A stretch of DNA of 64,000 bases from Acanthaster planci. Its lineage: Eukaryota; Echinodermata; Asteroidea; Valvatida; Acanthasteridae. The stretch is from assembly GCF_001949145.1 (NCBI RefSeq), contig NW_019091429.1:920109-984108 (forward strand), read 5' to 3'. A program made the translations under genes and the position numbers. The notes beneath the pieces are model-generated. The model was given only the letters and a program-made list of their open reading frames with translations, made no database searches and had not been told where the DNA came from. This document shows positions 37,301 to 52,300 of this stretch, piece by piece. The first letter of the stretch is position 1, and every line of letters begins with the position of its first letter.

Positions 37301-40300
37301 GCGGCATTCAACTTACAGGTTTTGCTGTATCTTACGCTTTTTGCTGCCAATGCTGGATGATCGTCTCATTGTGCAGTGATGATTCAGCAGGGCATACGCA
37401 TGGCTAGCATGCTCCTTTAACTGTAAACAAAAAAGAATTTTTTAAAAATGAGAAATGAATGACATGATCCATTAAATTAAGAGTAACAGTCAACCCCCCT
37501 GGTCTTCAACTTTTCAAAGTGTTTAACCAGCCCAGCACTGATGGGACAATGTCTTTGTTGACAAAACTTAACGATCACGTTCTAAGGATAAAAAAAAATG
37601 AGCAAACAACAAATTTGTATCCACAATAACTACCATTCAACAGAGGAAACTGAAAGGTACAAGTGTAACGGTAGGCCTTCCCATGTTAACTGGACAATTT
37701 GTTTTGTTACAACAAACATTTGTCTGCATTATTGGTACCAGTAACACCTATAGATACATTGTATAATATTTCAACAAGCATGTAAATCCCATGACCTGGT
37801 AACAATGCGTACACATGGGATGTACATGTATAGGGGTTCTGCACTGCAGCCATTTTTCCAGTAAGAACTTTTGTTCCACAGGGATACACATGAGTAGACC
37901 TTTTGTACTACCCCTCTGCGACAAAAGCAGTTATGGGAAAGATGGCTGCCATGCAGAAACTCTGTAATCTTTTGCCAAGAGAGTCAATCTTAACAATTTG
38001 TATTGTGGTAAAATCTCCTAAACTTAGTTCTTCTCCAGAAACAGAGAAATCTCAAGACAACAGTATGTAGGTTCATTTGGGTGGAAATATACATGTACCA
38101 CTGAAGGAATTGGTTGTCCAAAACTGCTGAAATAGGTCACAATAAATACAGCCGGCCACTTGAATTCCAGAGTCACAATGTGATTCTGGTTTATCAAAAA
38201 GCAATTTTCATGACCAATGCACAGTCTCTTGTGAACAAGTTTGATGAAATGCAAATCTTATTTCAACAGCACAAAGTTGACATCTAATAATGAAATAACC
38301 GAATCTTGGGTTTAAACTAGTATTCCCGACAATCTGCTAAGCATACAAAACTACAATTTGTTCTGTAAAAACCTTGATAATCAATGCGGGGGTAGAGTCG
38401 TCATCTGTGTGCATGATCAAATTTCTGTGGCCCTGGAATGCTGAGTTAAAATCTAGCCAAAAAGACTTCCACACAGGATTTCATCTATTTCACTTTGAGC
38501 TGTATACATGTGCATAACTAATAGTTTCTGCAAGAACACATTTATATACTCTTGATAATCTTAGTATCAATAGCCCTGTAATGAAAATTGTCATTCTGGG
38601 TGATTTTCATCGCATGAAAATTAATTCCTCAGTCAATGGAAATGATAAGTTCCAAATTATTGACTTCCTCACCTATGGGGAAGCTTTACTTGATTTGATT
38701 CTCCACAATGCACTGCAGTCCCACCACCACGTTCTTCCTTCTTTTCGAAGCGGTGGAAACCACCAGAGCCGAAAAGGGGAAGGATGGGCCGGAGCGGCTG
38801 GGCAGGGGCAAGTATGACTAGGAGACCCGACCCACTCCAGGTGGGGCAGGAGTCTCCTGCATTCACATACTCCTGCCCAGCCTACATACATGTACATGTA
38901 TGCAGAGTGGCACTGAACCCTGGAGTTGGGTCGGCGACGGGAGTGAAGTTACTAAAAGGAACATAAGGCGGGTGTCGCAAGAGTGAGCACTCACCAAGAG
39001 AAGCTCCTCAGTCAAAGTATCCACCGCCCGGCCTGGAACAGCGCTGGACAATGTCCAGACCACTGAGTGCAGGATCGCTCTGCCATGGGCGGAAATGTCA
39101 GGAGACAAGAAGGTAGACGTCTGTTTTTTTTGTCAAGAACCCGATGGTTGAGACAAGACAAGCCGCTAGGTAGGTAGGTAGCTCCCTACCTCATCTCAAT
39201 GTAACAACTGTGACGAGGAGCACCAACTTGATGCTGAGATGCAGGTCAGACACATCAACCAGTGGCTCAAAAAACGGGGACTGGCAAGAACTCAAGGAAA
39301 GCTTCCAAGGTCCAAGGATAAGACGATGCATTTGACGTGAGAACACCTGACAAACATGCCTTGAAGGAGATATTAGATAGCAGCGCCGTCAGAGAGAGTC
39401 AAGCCATCTCTGAAGCCTGAGTGGACAGCCGGCAAGGCCAACCAGTATAGCGGATGGTGGGAACCTGGAGGCCTGAGTGGAACAGATACAGAGCTGGTTC
39501 AATGCGTGTTACGGCCGGCACAATATCAAAACAGAAATTAAATTGGATTATCTTTAATAATAAAACATATATTCCTGTCTACCACTTTGTTTTCTTGTAA
39601 TATTTTAAATCGGGTGACCCTTTCTAAAAATATGTTGCTCAAGATATTTCATCCTATACATTCTGAGAAAGGGTACCACAAAATTTGGGAATTTTGCCTC
39701 ATTAAAACTTCGTTTCTGCTTGAAATCGATAAATAAAGAAATTTTATTCATCGAAACGAATTGATTTAAGCACCGCGTCGGCGTGTCGTCTCGGCATAAC
39801 CACGGCTGCACTGTACATGCTTCATGCTGCAACGTGTGTCATGTGGTTGCGAGTTTTTTTGAGAAAGTCGAGAGCGCCTGCGGGGGTAATAACAATCCGT
39901 AACACGTATGGAACCAAGGTCACACATTTGTTTGCACTGGGCTGCTCGCGATTGCACATCCCTGGGTAAATGGTCCGTGGTTAAAGTTGCCACATTATTG
40001 GTTAATTTCCCTCACTGTTGGTCCAACATTGACCAATGATTGGAAGAATTTGCACAAGGTTGACATCAGTCTCAGTTCCTGGCATCGGTGATTATTTTTG
40101 TAGAGCACCCTTCCACGGTTTTGGACTTGCTAAACAGAACGTTTACCATAAAGAGGACCCATTCTGCACGATCTGCCATTTAGCACTGGGGTCTCGGAGA
40201 AAGCCTAAACGATGATCGAGGAAACCACAAAATATTTACAAAAGGCGATCAACAAGATATCGTCTTGGGTCTTGCTTCAGGTGTAGATTGGCCAGTTGCA

Positions 40301-43300
40301 ATGTCTGGAATGCCCCAACATTTTCATGGACCAATCAAGGTGCTGATTTTGGAGCCACATCATTTAGCAACAGTACTACCGTGTCAACAATTGTTAGACT
40401 GGGTGTCTCAGTAAATGACTTTCAATTTTTCCTGATTTCGTTAAAAAGATTTAACATTGATTTATATCCAATAATGGCCAAATACTGTGGACCATTAACG
40501 TTAACGGGGACTGTTATAAAGGGTAAAAAATCAAGGGACGGACATACAGAGGGAATAAACTGCAAGTACGAACTTTTATCTTTGGCTATCAAAATATTAT
40601 CAAGGCAGGAAACGTGGTACCATGAAAAGGCCATTGGTGGAATTTTCATGAGTGCGTTCGTGCCCTCTGCTTCATTATATAAGAGCTCTGGTCGAGACGA
40701 TTTGTAAATGGCTTGTTTAGTTTCCATGCAAACTTTACAACACGAACAAAAACTGATACATCTTGATCGAAGAATGCCTATTCCTGTCAAAATGCACGAA
40801 TAAATGTATCAAAACTTTTGCCATACTGCATTTAAAAGGATGGACATTATACCTCCTGCTTTCTGTATTCATGAGGTTGGTCATGTTTCATTGCATCCAT
40901 TGTTGCAACGACAAAGGCACATGCTCATTAACTTAGCCACGAAGAGCACACACCGCCGTCCAATCTGTGGATTCTCGCCCTCCTTGACAACATTGGACTG
41001 ATTGGCTAGAACGCCAACAAACCGCGGAAGAACGCTTAGTCAATTTCGCGATGGCACCTAAGCGCAAATTCAATTCAAAATAAAATGAATGGGCATTCGT
41101 GTATTGGATGGACTGACAGAGCTGGATGTGAAGCCGGAAATGAAGCTGGAAGTCGGAAGCAGAGCCGGTTACAAATCTAGGTGAGGATCTGGATAGAGAT
41201 CCTCACACGGGTCAGTAGCACTCGCTGGGGAGTGGAGGTTGACTCAAGGCAGCTGACTAAAGTGGAGAGCATCTATGAGGGGCGGACTGTCGTCATCAAA
41301 TTAGATGAAGAAATACATGTATCTTGCTTCGGTGTAGAGCGAGATTTTTAAGTTGAACCCTGCAGAAGACAATTAGTGTGCACGCTTCTTATGTGCGGCT
41401 GATCTGCCCGCAGAACCTGAAAGAAGAACCTAAAAACCTGCAGCGTCAGCAAAATGTCCAGAATGCAGGTCGTGATTGGCTGAAGTGGGCCAAGCCACTG
41501 GGGAGCTGTGACGGAAGCACATTGGTCAGATAACCCAACTGGTAGCCAGAAGCTGTGGCGATGAATGGCAAGAATGTTCATCATCTCCACGTAAGAGCGA
41601 TCCAGGGGGAGCTCAAGGAAGACAGGTTCAGCCGACTTGAGGCGTGAAGGGTGACACTTGACCGAAGTGTGTCCTTGCTCCCCAGGCATAGGGTCTGATG
41701 ACAGGAGCCTGAGAATGTGGATCATGTCACGCTCAAGAAGGCGGAGGCAGCCCATGGGTTGGGTCAGGCCAGCAATAGAGTCAATGTCGTCCTCCTCGGT
41801 AGGGAGAGGTTGAAGGCCCGCGGAGGGAGAGCCAAATCGTGTTCGGAACCGAAAGAGTCACCACGATTCCAGGACATGATCCTGAGCCAGGCCCCGTCGG
41901 GGAGGCGGTTCTGGCTGAACAACAGAAACCACTTCGGCCTCTGAGTATGCCCCTTGCGAGGGAGGAGGGACAGCCGGAGGGGATCTGGGTCGATTGCCGC
42001 TGGCTTAGGCTCAGAGTCTACCTTGCGGGCAAGAGAGGTGAAGGCCTCCGAGAGGGACTGGAGGGTCGCCATCCACGAGGGTGAATCCGGATCAGAGCAG
42101 CGTTTCTTCTTAGCCTTGGACGAGGAAGCCGAAAAAGATGTCTCGGCCCTGTGCTTGATAGACTTTACCTGTGTGAGGGAGCCGAAGGCCGGGATGGTCG
42201 GAGGAACAACCTGGCAGGGATCCCCCACATGGTCAGTCGTATCCTGTGAGGAACGTCCCAGGTCAGGATTGGTGGCCTCATGACCGGAGTCCATCGGCAG
42301 ACGACCAGTACCCGCAGCATAGAGAAAGGAACAGCTCATCATTCTCCGGTCGCCGTGATCAAAGGTAGTGTTGCGACATAGCACACTAAACCTGATCTGA
42401 AGATGTATGGAGTGGGCGTCGATGACCAAGGGTAGTGTTGTGGCCCACATGCTCAGCCCGGTCGGTAAGTGTACGAAGCAGTCACAGCACGCTCGACCCA
42501 ATCATGTAGATAAAGGTCCAGGGTAGTATTGCGGCACAGCACACTCAACCCCGGCCTATTCACTCCACTGGGTCTCTCCCTGTCAAGGCCGTTAATCGGA
42601 TAACACAAACCGCACTACAAAGGAGCGAGGTAGCCCACCAAACCCCGCTCCACGGCCAGACCCATACAGCATTGGGCCATTATTATTCGAATGCATGTAC
42701 CACATAGAGAACAAAGGGCTGCCCAGCCCTGGTCAACGGCCAAACACAACATACTACGATGGTAGGTCACACCCAAACCTGTAGATAATGCACAGAAAAA
42801 AAGGGGCAGAAAAGAACAACAAAAATACGAAATACAAGATATGAAATACGAAAATAAGCCCCCTTTACCAACAGATAAGAAATCACTCTTTATTCGTAAA
42901 CAGAGATCATGTCAATACACAAATGTGAAAGGTACGGAACTCGAAACTCTGAAAATGTCATAAAGACATGTCCGTAAACTCAAACAGGATACGGATAAGC
43001 CGTATCCTCTTTGAGTGATTCCTGTTCACCACTTCCCAGGTTGTATCATGTGTAATTGGGTGTGATCCCTGGTTACATGGTGTTTCAGGTTTAATTGCTT
43101 CTGGCTAGTGCCCCCCGAACAGAGATATAGACAAATGGGAAGATCCACCAACATAGGGCCGGGCAGCTCAGTTGGTAGAGCACTGGTACACTACTCCAGA
43201 GGCTGCAGGTTCAAATCCGGCTTTGTTCATCTTTATAATCATTCATAAGTGCCTAGTCCACATAACCCTGTCCCAAAAGAGGTCTTGGGTTACAATTTCA

Positions 43301-46300
43301 AATTTTATTTCTTTATGACTATGCTTTCCTTTTACATATTTAAATTGTTCTTTCCTGAGCTTTTGACTTTTCTACTGGTAAGCAGTGTTCCAGTGGTGAA
43401 ATTTGATCTATTGCCTGTTTCTTTTGTCGAATAGCCTGCTCTTTGTTCAGTTTGTCTTTAATGTTCCTGCTTTCCTAGGAGATCATAGGATGCTCTTTGT
43501 ATCCACTGCTTTTAATCTCTGACTAGTACATTTGTGTTGTTCACTCCCAGTAAATTTTATAGGAGATCAGCAGGATGTTGAGACACTTAATCCCTAATTG
43601 CTGTTCATACCTTACTCCAAGCTGTGAAAGCCATAAACTTCTACTGAGTGCTCATCTGCCTAGATACTAAATGACAAATCAGTATTGGAGTCATGTGTGG
43701 CACTTTTTAAGTTGTCCAATGAGAGCCTGAGCTAGTCATGTGGCAAAGGCACGTTCTGAGGAGAAGTTTGCCCCAGAGTTTTGCGGCAAAAAAGCTGGGC
43801 ATTCCAAACTTTGCCATCGTGCTGACTACATGCCTGCCGAATTTTGTCTGCGCTCTGCTTCATTTTTCTTTGGACCGGCGGACCTAAAAATCCAAGTCTT
43901 CCCCTTAAGTTCACGAGTGTTGGCTCTCTATCTTAGGTAAGTTGGAGTTCCTATTTATATCATTTTAAACTACTGTGTATCTTTTCTGGGGTTTTGTCAT
44001 TGCCTTTTTCACTGTGACTCTCGTAAATTGTGAAAAAAGAAGTGTACCAATTGATTTCATGAAGTCTGGACTTTGGGATTTTTGAGAAGTCCAAGCAAAT
44101 TTATGATGTTGAAGGTTTTGGTACATGTATCTTGTAATTTCCACTGACCAGTAATGTTTTGAGACTAGATCCAAAAGAGATGTTTCCTTGGAAAGTTTTG
44201 CTTTTACATTTAGCTTAAGACATGTGTTTAGTGAATTATTTGAGGTGGTTTGAGCATACTTTCCAATCACTTTGACTTATAACTTAGTGGAGGCTGGGAA
44301 TAAGTTGTGCTCTTCACTGCATTGAGAAATATGAGCAGATTTTGTATATACATGTATGTGTAAGTCAGGACTTTTCACCCATCACATCCATGGTGTAAGT
44401 GATTGACTGTAGTCCTACAGTTTGGACTGATGCTTTTGAAATGCTTTTCCGACAACTATGGTTTATTTGAACAGGGTCCGTGAATATTCAATAGATTCTG
44501 ATGTGTGTTGAATTCATCAGAAGTTAGAGATATGATTTGTTTTGTTTTTATATTAGTAATGTGGTATGGACCACTATGCTCTCCATCTTAGTTACTGAAC
44601 TGCATATTCTGAAAGAGGGTCTGATGGGGAGTCTCTGTAGTCCACCTGAAGAGCTGTCCCCTGGCATCCAAGACACTGAGCTATTGTGACTTGCAGACAC
44701 AGCACAAGTACAGTATACCAAGGCATCTGTGGCATTAACCACCAGCATCAATCTTGCAAGATCGGCAAATATTCCTTTGCGTTACATTTCTTCTGCTGAA
44801 CTTTTGCTCTTCACTTTTGCCAACTGGCTACATAACATGGCGAACTCCCCTTCTCCCTTCGTCATCCATACGATATGTACACATGTAGAGCACACCACAG
44901 CTGCACTGCTAGAGGACCCAACGTGATGGCGCCATGTCCTAAAATTTCCGCAAAGCACCCACGATAGTGACAGTGAGGAGAAATGAAGAATGGGCATGAA
45001 TATTTAACTAATCCTTTTCTTTTGCCGTTAGTGGCGGCTACAAATTGGCAAGTTTGCACAGATATAGTCTTATATATTCCATAAACAAGACAGTTAACTT
45101 TTTAGAGAATTATACATGTAGATCGGGGTTGGAGTTGGGCTTTTATGTTGTACACCTGAAGCAAGAGTAACAGGGGGGATTGAGTGCACACATTAAGGCA
45201 CACACTACAGGTACATGTACAGGGCTCAAAATTAATGGGCACAGGTAGCTAAAATGCACTCGTTTGCCTCAGAAATGCACCCGTAAATCAAAATGACAGG
45301 CACAAGTACTTACCCCCGTTTGATTCCATGTACCTGAACATGTTTACCATTTGTTTCTACTTTTGTCATGAAAAATACCTGAACTTTTTTACTTTACTTC
45401 CGAAAATTTTCTTTACGATGTCACCAAGCGCACGCCGCAGTCTCGCATGCAATGCATGCAGACAAATGAACACACACACAAGAATACCTGCGACCATTGT
45501 CACGATTGTATGGAAACTGGCCCCTTGTGCGTAAATTCAGTTTCGCTGGTTCAAGTCTTAGCTTGAACATGTGGTTTTGAACCATGCTCCAAAATAAATG
45601 GAACCAGCAAAACCAAAGTCTCAGCTTAATCGTCTTGGTTCAAAAACGTTCGATTGCTGCAGTTAGTTCCCTATGCACGTTAGAAAGGCCCAGTGCCCGC
45701 TTTTTGCGTAGTGTCGCTAAGCACGTTTGAGATTCCGGTTGGGCATGTACTCACTACTAGTCGTACGTCGCGTGCATGCCCACAAAAATAACAACTCGAT
45801 CAAGGCTTTAATATCTGCCAAAGTCTAAGCCACAAGTTATCAGTGTCATCAATTTTAACAAAAGCAACAAGGACCAGGGTCTTTACTTTTTCTTGAACAT
45901 ATGTCTTTAATATTGTATGGGAGCTACATGTACGTGCTACCGTAAAGTGACGAATTCAGCTGTTCAGCAAGTATTTGCTCCTGTGATGATTAGCCCAATT
46001 TTGAGCCTGCATGTGCATGTATATACTGTATTGCAGAGAACTAATAGAGAAAGACTATTCTGCTAAAAAAAATAAAAATTACTGTGCACTCTTTCTGTGG
46101 TGTGGATCACAAGAAGTAAAGAAGTGATTTTCAAGCCTCAAGAAGTAAGACAACAAATTTTTGTGAGAACAATCAGTTTATATATACATGTACCTTGGAA
46201 GACCATTTGTAGGACTGCAGCACCTGTTGATACAGCGGTGTCTTGTCCAATACTGGATCCAAGCTAAGTAACCCTGTCACTCCCAAACTGCTGCCTTGGC

Positions 46301-49300
46301 TCACATGAACTTTCACAATGCTGTTGCTAAGTTTTTCCAGTTCACTGCATATTTACAAAGAAAACGCAGCATCTACTGTAAGATGAAAGAATCAACTAAT
46401 ACATGCAGGATATCTGAATATTAATATTTAGATTTAAATATTTCAATACGTTACAACAAATGGAATCTCCTACTGGTATAAGTACCGGTACAGCTAATGT
46501 AATTTTCCCCAGCAAAATGCTAACAAAACTGGATACAAATAAATAAAAATGAACCAACTAAGTGTTCTATAATCTTGGTTTCCCACCCAAGTTTCAAATT
46601 TTCTAAATCAGTTTCAATGTCAGCTCTTCAATTTTGTGTGGATTTTACACTTCTGATTACAAATGTATACATTTTTTTTCATTGATGGGACATTCACATT
46701 CAGTTTGGAGGCAATCAACAGTTTATTGCAACACTTCTTGTCATTTTGGAGCCTTCTGTTCCATTTAAGGTCAATTAACGCTTGATATGTGGCATTCTAG
46801 TTTTAGGCATCTTTTGATGCTTGATTCATTCCACCTAGCCAATGGTGATAGGTATCACTGATATAGCTGCGCTTTTCTTTATTAATTCATTTAGAGGCAA
46901 CCTTTTCCATAATTAGCCATAATTATTGTACCTAAAATTATTGTACGAATATATTACAATCATTGCATCGTGAGCACGGCAAACTTTCAAACCGACCAGC
47001 CGGCAGGATTAATACACATCGCATTTGTATTCAATTTTCCCTGTTTGTTTTTTCAATTTTTCTCACACTAGTGTGATGATAATGTGTGCCTCACAACTGG
47101 AAGTCAATGAAATAATTTGGGGCCAGGTCTCTTGGACTGTACTAACACTGCTCAGATTAATCGTAAAATTAGGGCTGGAATAAGGAGAAAGTGGAGCCAG
47201 GAAGAAAACTGGGTTGCAATAGAGTGTTATTTAAGTAGTAGGCCAGAATGTAGAAGATGCAGGACATGAATGTTCAAAATGAGTAAGGAAAGGGGTCTTT
47301 TGGAAATTAAAGAACAATACTTTATGGATCTGGTTAGGAATATATGGAAAAATTTGTGGCTTTACAGTGGTAGAAATATAGGAAATCAAGAGGTGGTTGC
47401 ACAGGGTAGAGAATTGCCAGAAGCCATAGAAGGACAGGCCTTTAATTTGGATGATGAGGATGGATCTAGCAGCAGTTCTCTTCGGGATGATGCTGTAGAG
47501 GACCCTTGGTATGTTGGTGTGGGTACAGGCAATCGCAACGAGAGTGTATCAGCTGCGCATGAACAGGAAGGTCATTCAGACATGGATGGGCCAGCAGAAG
47601 TGATTTTGGATACTGGCTTGACAGAGAAGAAAGATAGAATGAGGATGGGGATAGAAGAGATAATATCATCAAGAGATAAAGATTGCATTCTGCGCTGCAT
47701 TGAGTTGAAAGGAAACGGTTGGCCGATGCTTCAAGGACTGTTAACAAGATCCTCGATCGTATCAAAACAACTATTATATCTGATCTTAACAGCCTTGTTT
47801 ATGCAAGTGCTGTTGTGATGGAACAGGTTGGATGTAAGCAAAGTGACAACATCAACTGGGGTGCAACACCTTGGTGGAAGCGTTGGCTCAAAGGACAGAT
47901 CAAGGAACAGCAAAGGGATCTGAGCACGATTGAGCAGATGGACAGAGATGCAATGAGGATGTCTGAAATGAGGGATAAGCTGCTGGTCAAGTATGGAGTC
48001 CATAGTAAAGGGATGACAGTCGTCAAGGAAGAGATCAAGCACAGAATCAAGGCAAAGGCAGCCAAGGTGAAGAGGTATGAAGACAGAATTAAACCGTTTC
48101 ATCTGAGAGTCTGTTTAGGTCCAATTCAAGACAGCTATTCAAGGAATTGAATGGTAAGGCAGATGTTTAACAGGAGGCCTCAGAGGCTGCCAAGGCTAAG
48201 TCCTTTTAGGGAGGCATTTGGGACAAGCCGGTTCTTCACAACAACCGGCCAGAAGTGAGGATAGAATTGAAAGGTATTCCTAGGCAGGAGGAAGTACACA
48301 TCACCATGGAAAAGGTGAAGTAATTGAAGAAAGTAACGAACTGGAAAGCGCCGTGTGTGGACCATGTTCACGGATACTAGAGGAAGAATTTCAGCAGTAG
48401 ACTGGGCATTTAGAGGAAAGCCTTGTGCATGGGAATCTTCCAAGCATGATGACTGAGGATAGGGCAGTTTTGCTTATGAAGGATGTCAAGAAAGGAAGGG
48501 TCGCGAGTAATTATACACCTATTACTTGTTTTCCTGTTGTTTACAAGCTCTTGACAATAATGACTGCCGAGGATATCAACACCCACTTGGAGGAGAATGG
48601 CTTGTTTCCAGATGAGCAGAAGGGGTGTAAAAAGAGGACAAGAGGAATGAAGTATCAACTGGTGATTGACAAGGCCGCGTTGAAAGACGGCATGAGGAAA
48701 ACCAACTTGTCTATGCCTGTGGATGGGCTATGTTGGACTGCATAATGAAGCCTCACTCTGAAAACATCACCTGTTTTTTGGGTTAAACTTTATTTTCAAC
48801 TGAACTCTAATTTTCTCTCTCATTCAAGTGTATTAGCCCAACCATTCATGTATCACAGTACAAAATCTGTATAACGATGCTGTATTGTGGAATTTCAGTA
48901 TCACCATTATTGATTCATTATTGAATCTTTATGCCCTTATCGACAATATGCACAGTGGTCCTGATAGTAAGCCACTTCCTAAAGTACATGTATCACAACC
49001 ACAATGTACATGTCCATGTATGGGACTGCCATCATTGGACACCATTCCAGATGGAACGAGGGGACTAACTGAGTTCTTTTCCATTTTTTGGCTATTATTA
49101 AGTCATGTATTTATTATGGCCAAAGGAAAGTGGTGCTAAACTTGAGCCTTACAACACATATTCTGTTTATCATACTGCTTGCAAATAACATTGCTCTTAA
49201 CAGCCATTCCACCTAAATACCCCCAGTGTGCTCAGAACAAAGGCAGCTAGATACAATCAACAGACCATAGAATGTGACACTTGAAATGAATGGTTTCATA

Positions 49301-52300
49301 GGAACTGTATGGCTAGAAATCTGAAAGTGCGATATATACGGTACATGCACATGTATGTACATACATTTGTTGCACACCGGTCATACTCTTGGTTGGGCTA
49401 TGATTGTGGCTCACCCAACTTTGACTTGTCAATATTCACCAATTCCTGCATTGACATATCCAATATTTTTTTCATCACTAAGATCCATATCAGATTTTGG
49501 ATCAGAAAGTTTGGATCAGAAACAACTTGAATGACACCCGCAGCAACACTAGTATTAGAATATCTAGCCCTAAGCAATGTGGGGAAAGCACTAACAGAAG
49601 TAACCAACCAGTTCAGTCCTGCCAGAAGCAACAGAACATGTTCAAAATTCTTAATTTATCTCACTCAAATCAACAAACCAACCAGAGAAAAAATTATTCT
49701 GGATCTGTACCATCGTAATCCAGCATTTGCAGAAAAGCAGCACATCACAGCTGGCAGTAGTGATCATGATGCTGTTGTCGGTCATGTAAAAGTTTCTACA
49801 AAGTCGGTTGGACAACCTAGAAGAATGATATCCTAGTTTACAAAGACCAATTTCCTTGATACAATGCCACTTGACAACAAAAGCCAGGCTGATATAACTA
49901 CAATGTATACTGGATTTCATCTATGCAGTTTACACAGTTCCCCATTACTGACACCTGTGCAAACTCAAAAATACAGATATCAGCAACAGTCTTCTTGAAT
50001 GGATAAAGATATTCCGTTACCAACAGACACCTGTGAGTTTTCCAGAAGGATCTCCATCCAAATCATTAGTAATACCTCTAGAGTACCCCCAGGAAAGCTT
50101 GTTTGGTTCCCAGTAAAAGTGAACTTCTTCAGAAAGACATCAACTCTCTCGGTAAAAGGAAACACTATGAATCTCAACACCGTAAAAATATAGTTTACAC
50201 TGAATTCACCGTGAAACTTTCTTACATGGCAAAGTAAGCCCTTTTTCACGGTGCAAAATGAGCCTGCTTGGCGGGGGACTAGCTCAATGTAGTTTCACAG
50301 TGTTTTTACACAGAAGGCGAGGCACTCTATTGTTATTCATAACGGTTTGTCTGATCCAGCTTCCCACCTGTGGTGGTGCTAAAACCCACACATTAACAGT
50401 CTAATAGACGGCGGATTAGTGTGACTGACGGCCTCATCGGCCCATGCAACCAGCATGCACCGATGTACAATAAAGAATGTCCATACTTCCTCAGATTATA
50501 CGGTACCCAAAGTAATGACCACCCTTTGTGCATCACTGTTTTTTATATATCATGAGTGAGGTGGATCTGTTCATGGTAATTAAAAATAAAATGTTTTGTT
50601 CTGTACAATTTTGCACATCGATCAGCACTGCCACTGCAGCAAATCTCTTGCATTCAAACTGTAGACCTCAATCGCTTACATGCATGTGATCGACCGATCT
50701 TTTTTTACCATGATAAACTGTATGATCCCAACTGCATGCCCACTCACTGTTTACTTTTTAATATGGTTATAGTGCTCTCGTTTACAATGTTTTTTGGGAT
50801 ATAAAGCTCACGTTTTTTGGCCCTGAGAACCATATAAAGCATTTAAAATGATTCTGGTTACAGCGCCCTTTACCTTGGGAAAATCAGATTCTGTAAAAAT
50901 CAACTGGTCCACCAGTAGATGTTTTTGCGATCACACAGAGTGCAGACACCCTCACTATCCATGCAGTGCGATCACTAGCAAGTGCTCACTATGGTGAGCC
51001 ACTCCTGCGTGGCTTTCATGAGGTGATTATTTTCGCACTTTTCATTTAATCTCGTGGTGTAATTTGGGACACAATAATCAACACTGAGATACTGCATGTA
51101 GTATTTTGCTACCTAAATTTCTCTTTCTACCGTTAAATAAAATCAGCCACTTAAATTGTAAGTGTGTCTTCCTTTAGCAAATCCAGTCTTTTTGCCCATG
51201 GCGTTCGGTGTGATGTATCAGATCTATTTTCAGTTGGGTTTTCTAATGACATGTCACTTTCTGTGGTCACATGGTTATTGGGAAAATCAGCGATTAGACT
51301 GTCCATGAATGGGCATGCAGTAGCAGTCAGGATGTCGCGGTGGATGTAGATGCAGTTTGTGTGCCGCGCGAGATGTCCAAATCACAAAGCTGTAAGCCAC
51401 GGCCGTCAGCACAGATTGATGTGTCATTTCATACTGTAGCCAAGTGATTCGGACATGGCCAAAATCTTGCACATGGTATACACGTATGTATGTGTCACAC
51501 CGTGATTCATTGAAATGAGGAATTTTTGCCCAATTTCACATGCACTGCCACTGCTTGAAAAAGTTCTCAGGATCTTGAAAAATAGAGACCCAACTTTATG
51601 TAACATGTTGTAAGCATCCATCAGATCACATACTGCACCACAAAGGTCCCACATTTAAGATTACAAATATTGGGAGGAAAAAATGATGCTTTGGTCCACT
51701 TGGTCCTTTCCAACAGCTACAAAATACAAATTTGGTTTTTTGGCCCCCAAATCCAGACCAGTCCCTCTAATTCCACGAAACTTGACGTACGTGGAACGTT
51801 TCCTGTTCCCTTCATCCCCTCAGGCCACTGCAGACCTAAGATAGGGGACTTTCAATCAAAATTTAATCAAAGACACAAAAAGCAAAATAAATGCATTGGC
51901 ACGGGGAAGGAAAGCACAAGCGTGAACTGCTGGCACTATAAAAGTATAAGTGCATGTACCGACAAACGCGTGCTTGAATGACACGTACATGTACTGTGGT
52001 TGTGTGCATCTCCATGTTGTGTGCCTACACAAACACAAGCAGGGCACCCCAAAATCGACATGTATCTTAAAAAATGCTCAAGAATAGGCACAAGTTTCGT
52101 TTTTGGACTCATAGATTTATTGGTCATTCAAGAATTTGATGTTTTGAATTATTTCTAACATGCTGCATAACAGGTTTTGCACCACACGGTTCTTCCATCC
52201 TTGCGATCACATGATCCTGTCTTCAGCACAATCCGCTGCATGATTCATCCAGTAGTTGGCTTTTAACTGGTTCTGGGTATGTTATCGATACATTTCCAGT

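Larger units (their letters stand above)
38701..42979 (-). mobile_element. DIRS-type retrotransposon copy 3 (subfamily A), interrupted and deleted
   Basis: The left part (38701-39490) has the internal complementary region (38796-38903) and the recombinase, including a damaged region near 39120. The right part (41097-42979) has gag-like sequence and the leader. The 39491-41096 interval is unrelated to the other copies and stands where RNase H and RT should be. The right inverted repeat is lost: homology stops after GACATGTCCGTAAA, where a hairpin begins. Confidence 0.8.

Noticed and set aside
39487-41116. ACAGAGCTGG at both edges of the block in DIRS copy 3 as a target duplication
   Set aside because: DIRS homology with copy 2 continues about 10 bp left of the right-hand string, so the strings do not mark the insertion borders.
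43156-43228. Functional tRNA gene
   Set aside because: D-arm and box motifs are good, but anticodon loop and acceptor stem are not canonical; SINE head is more likely.
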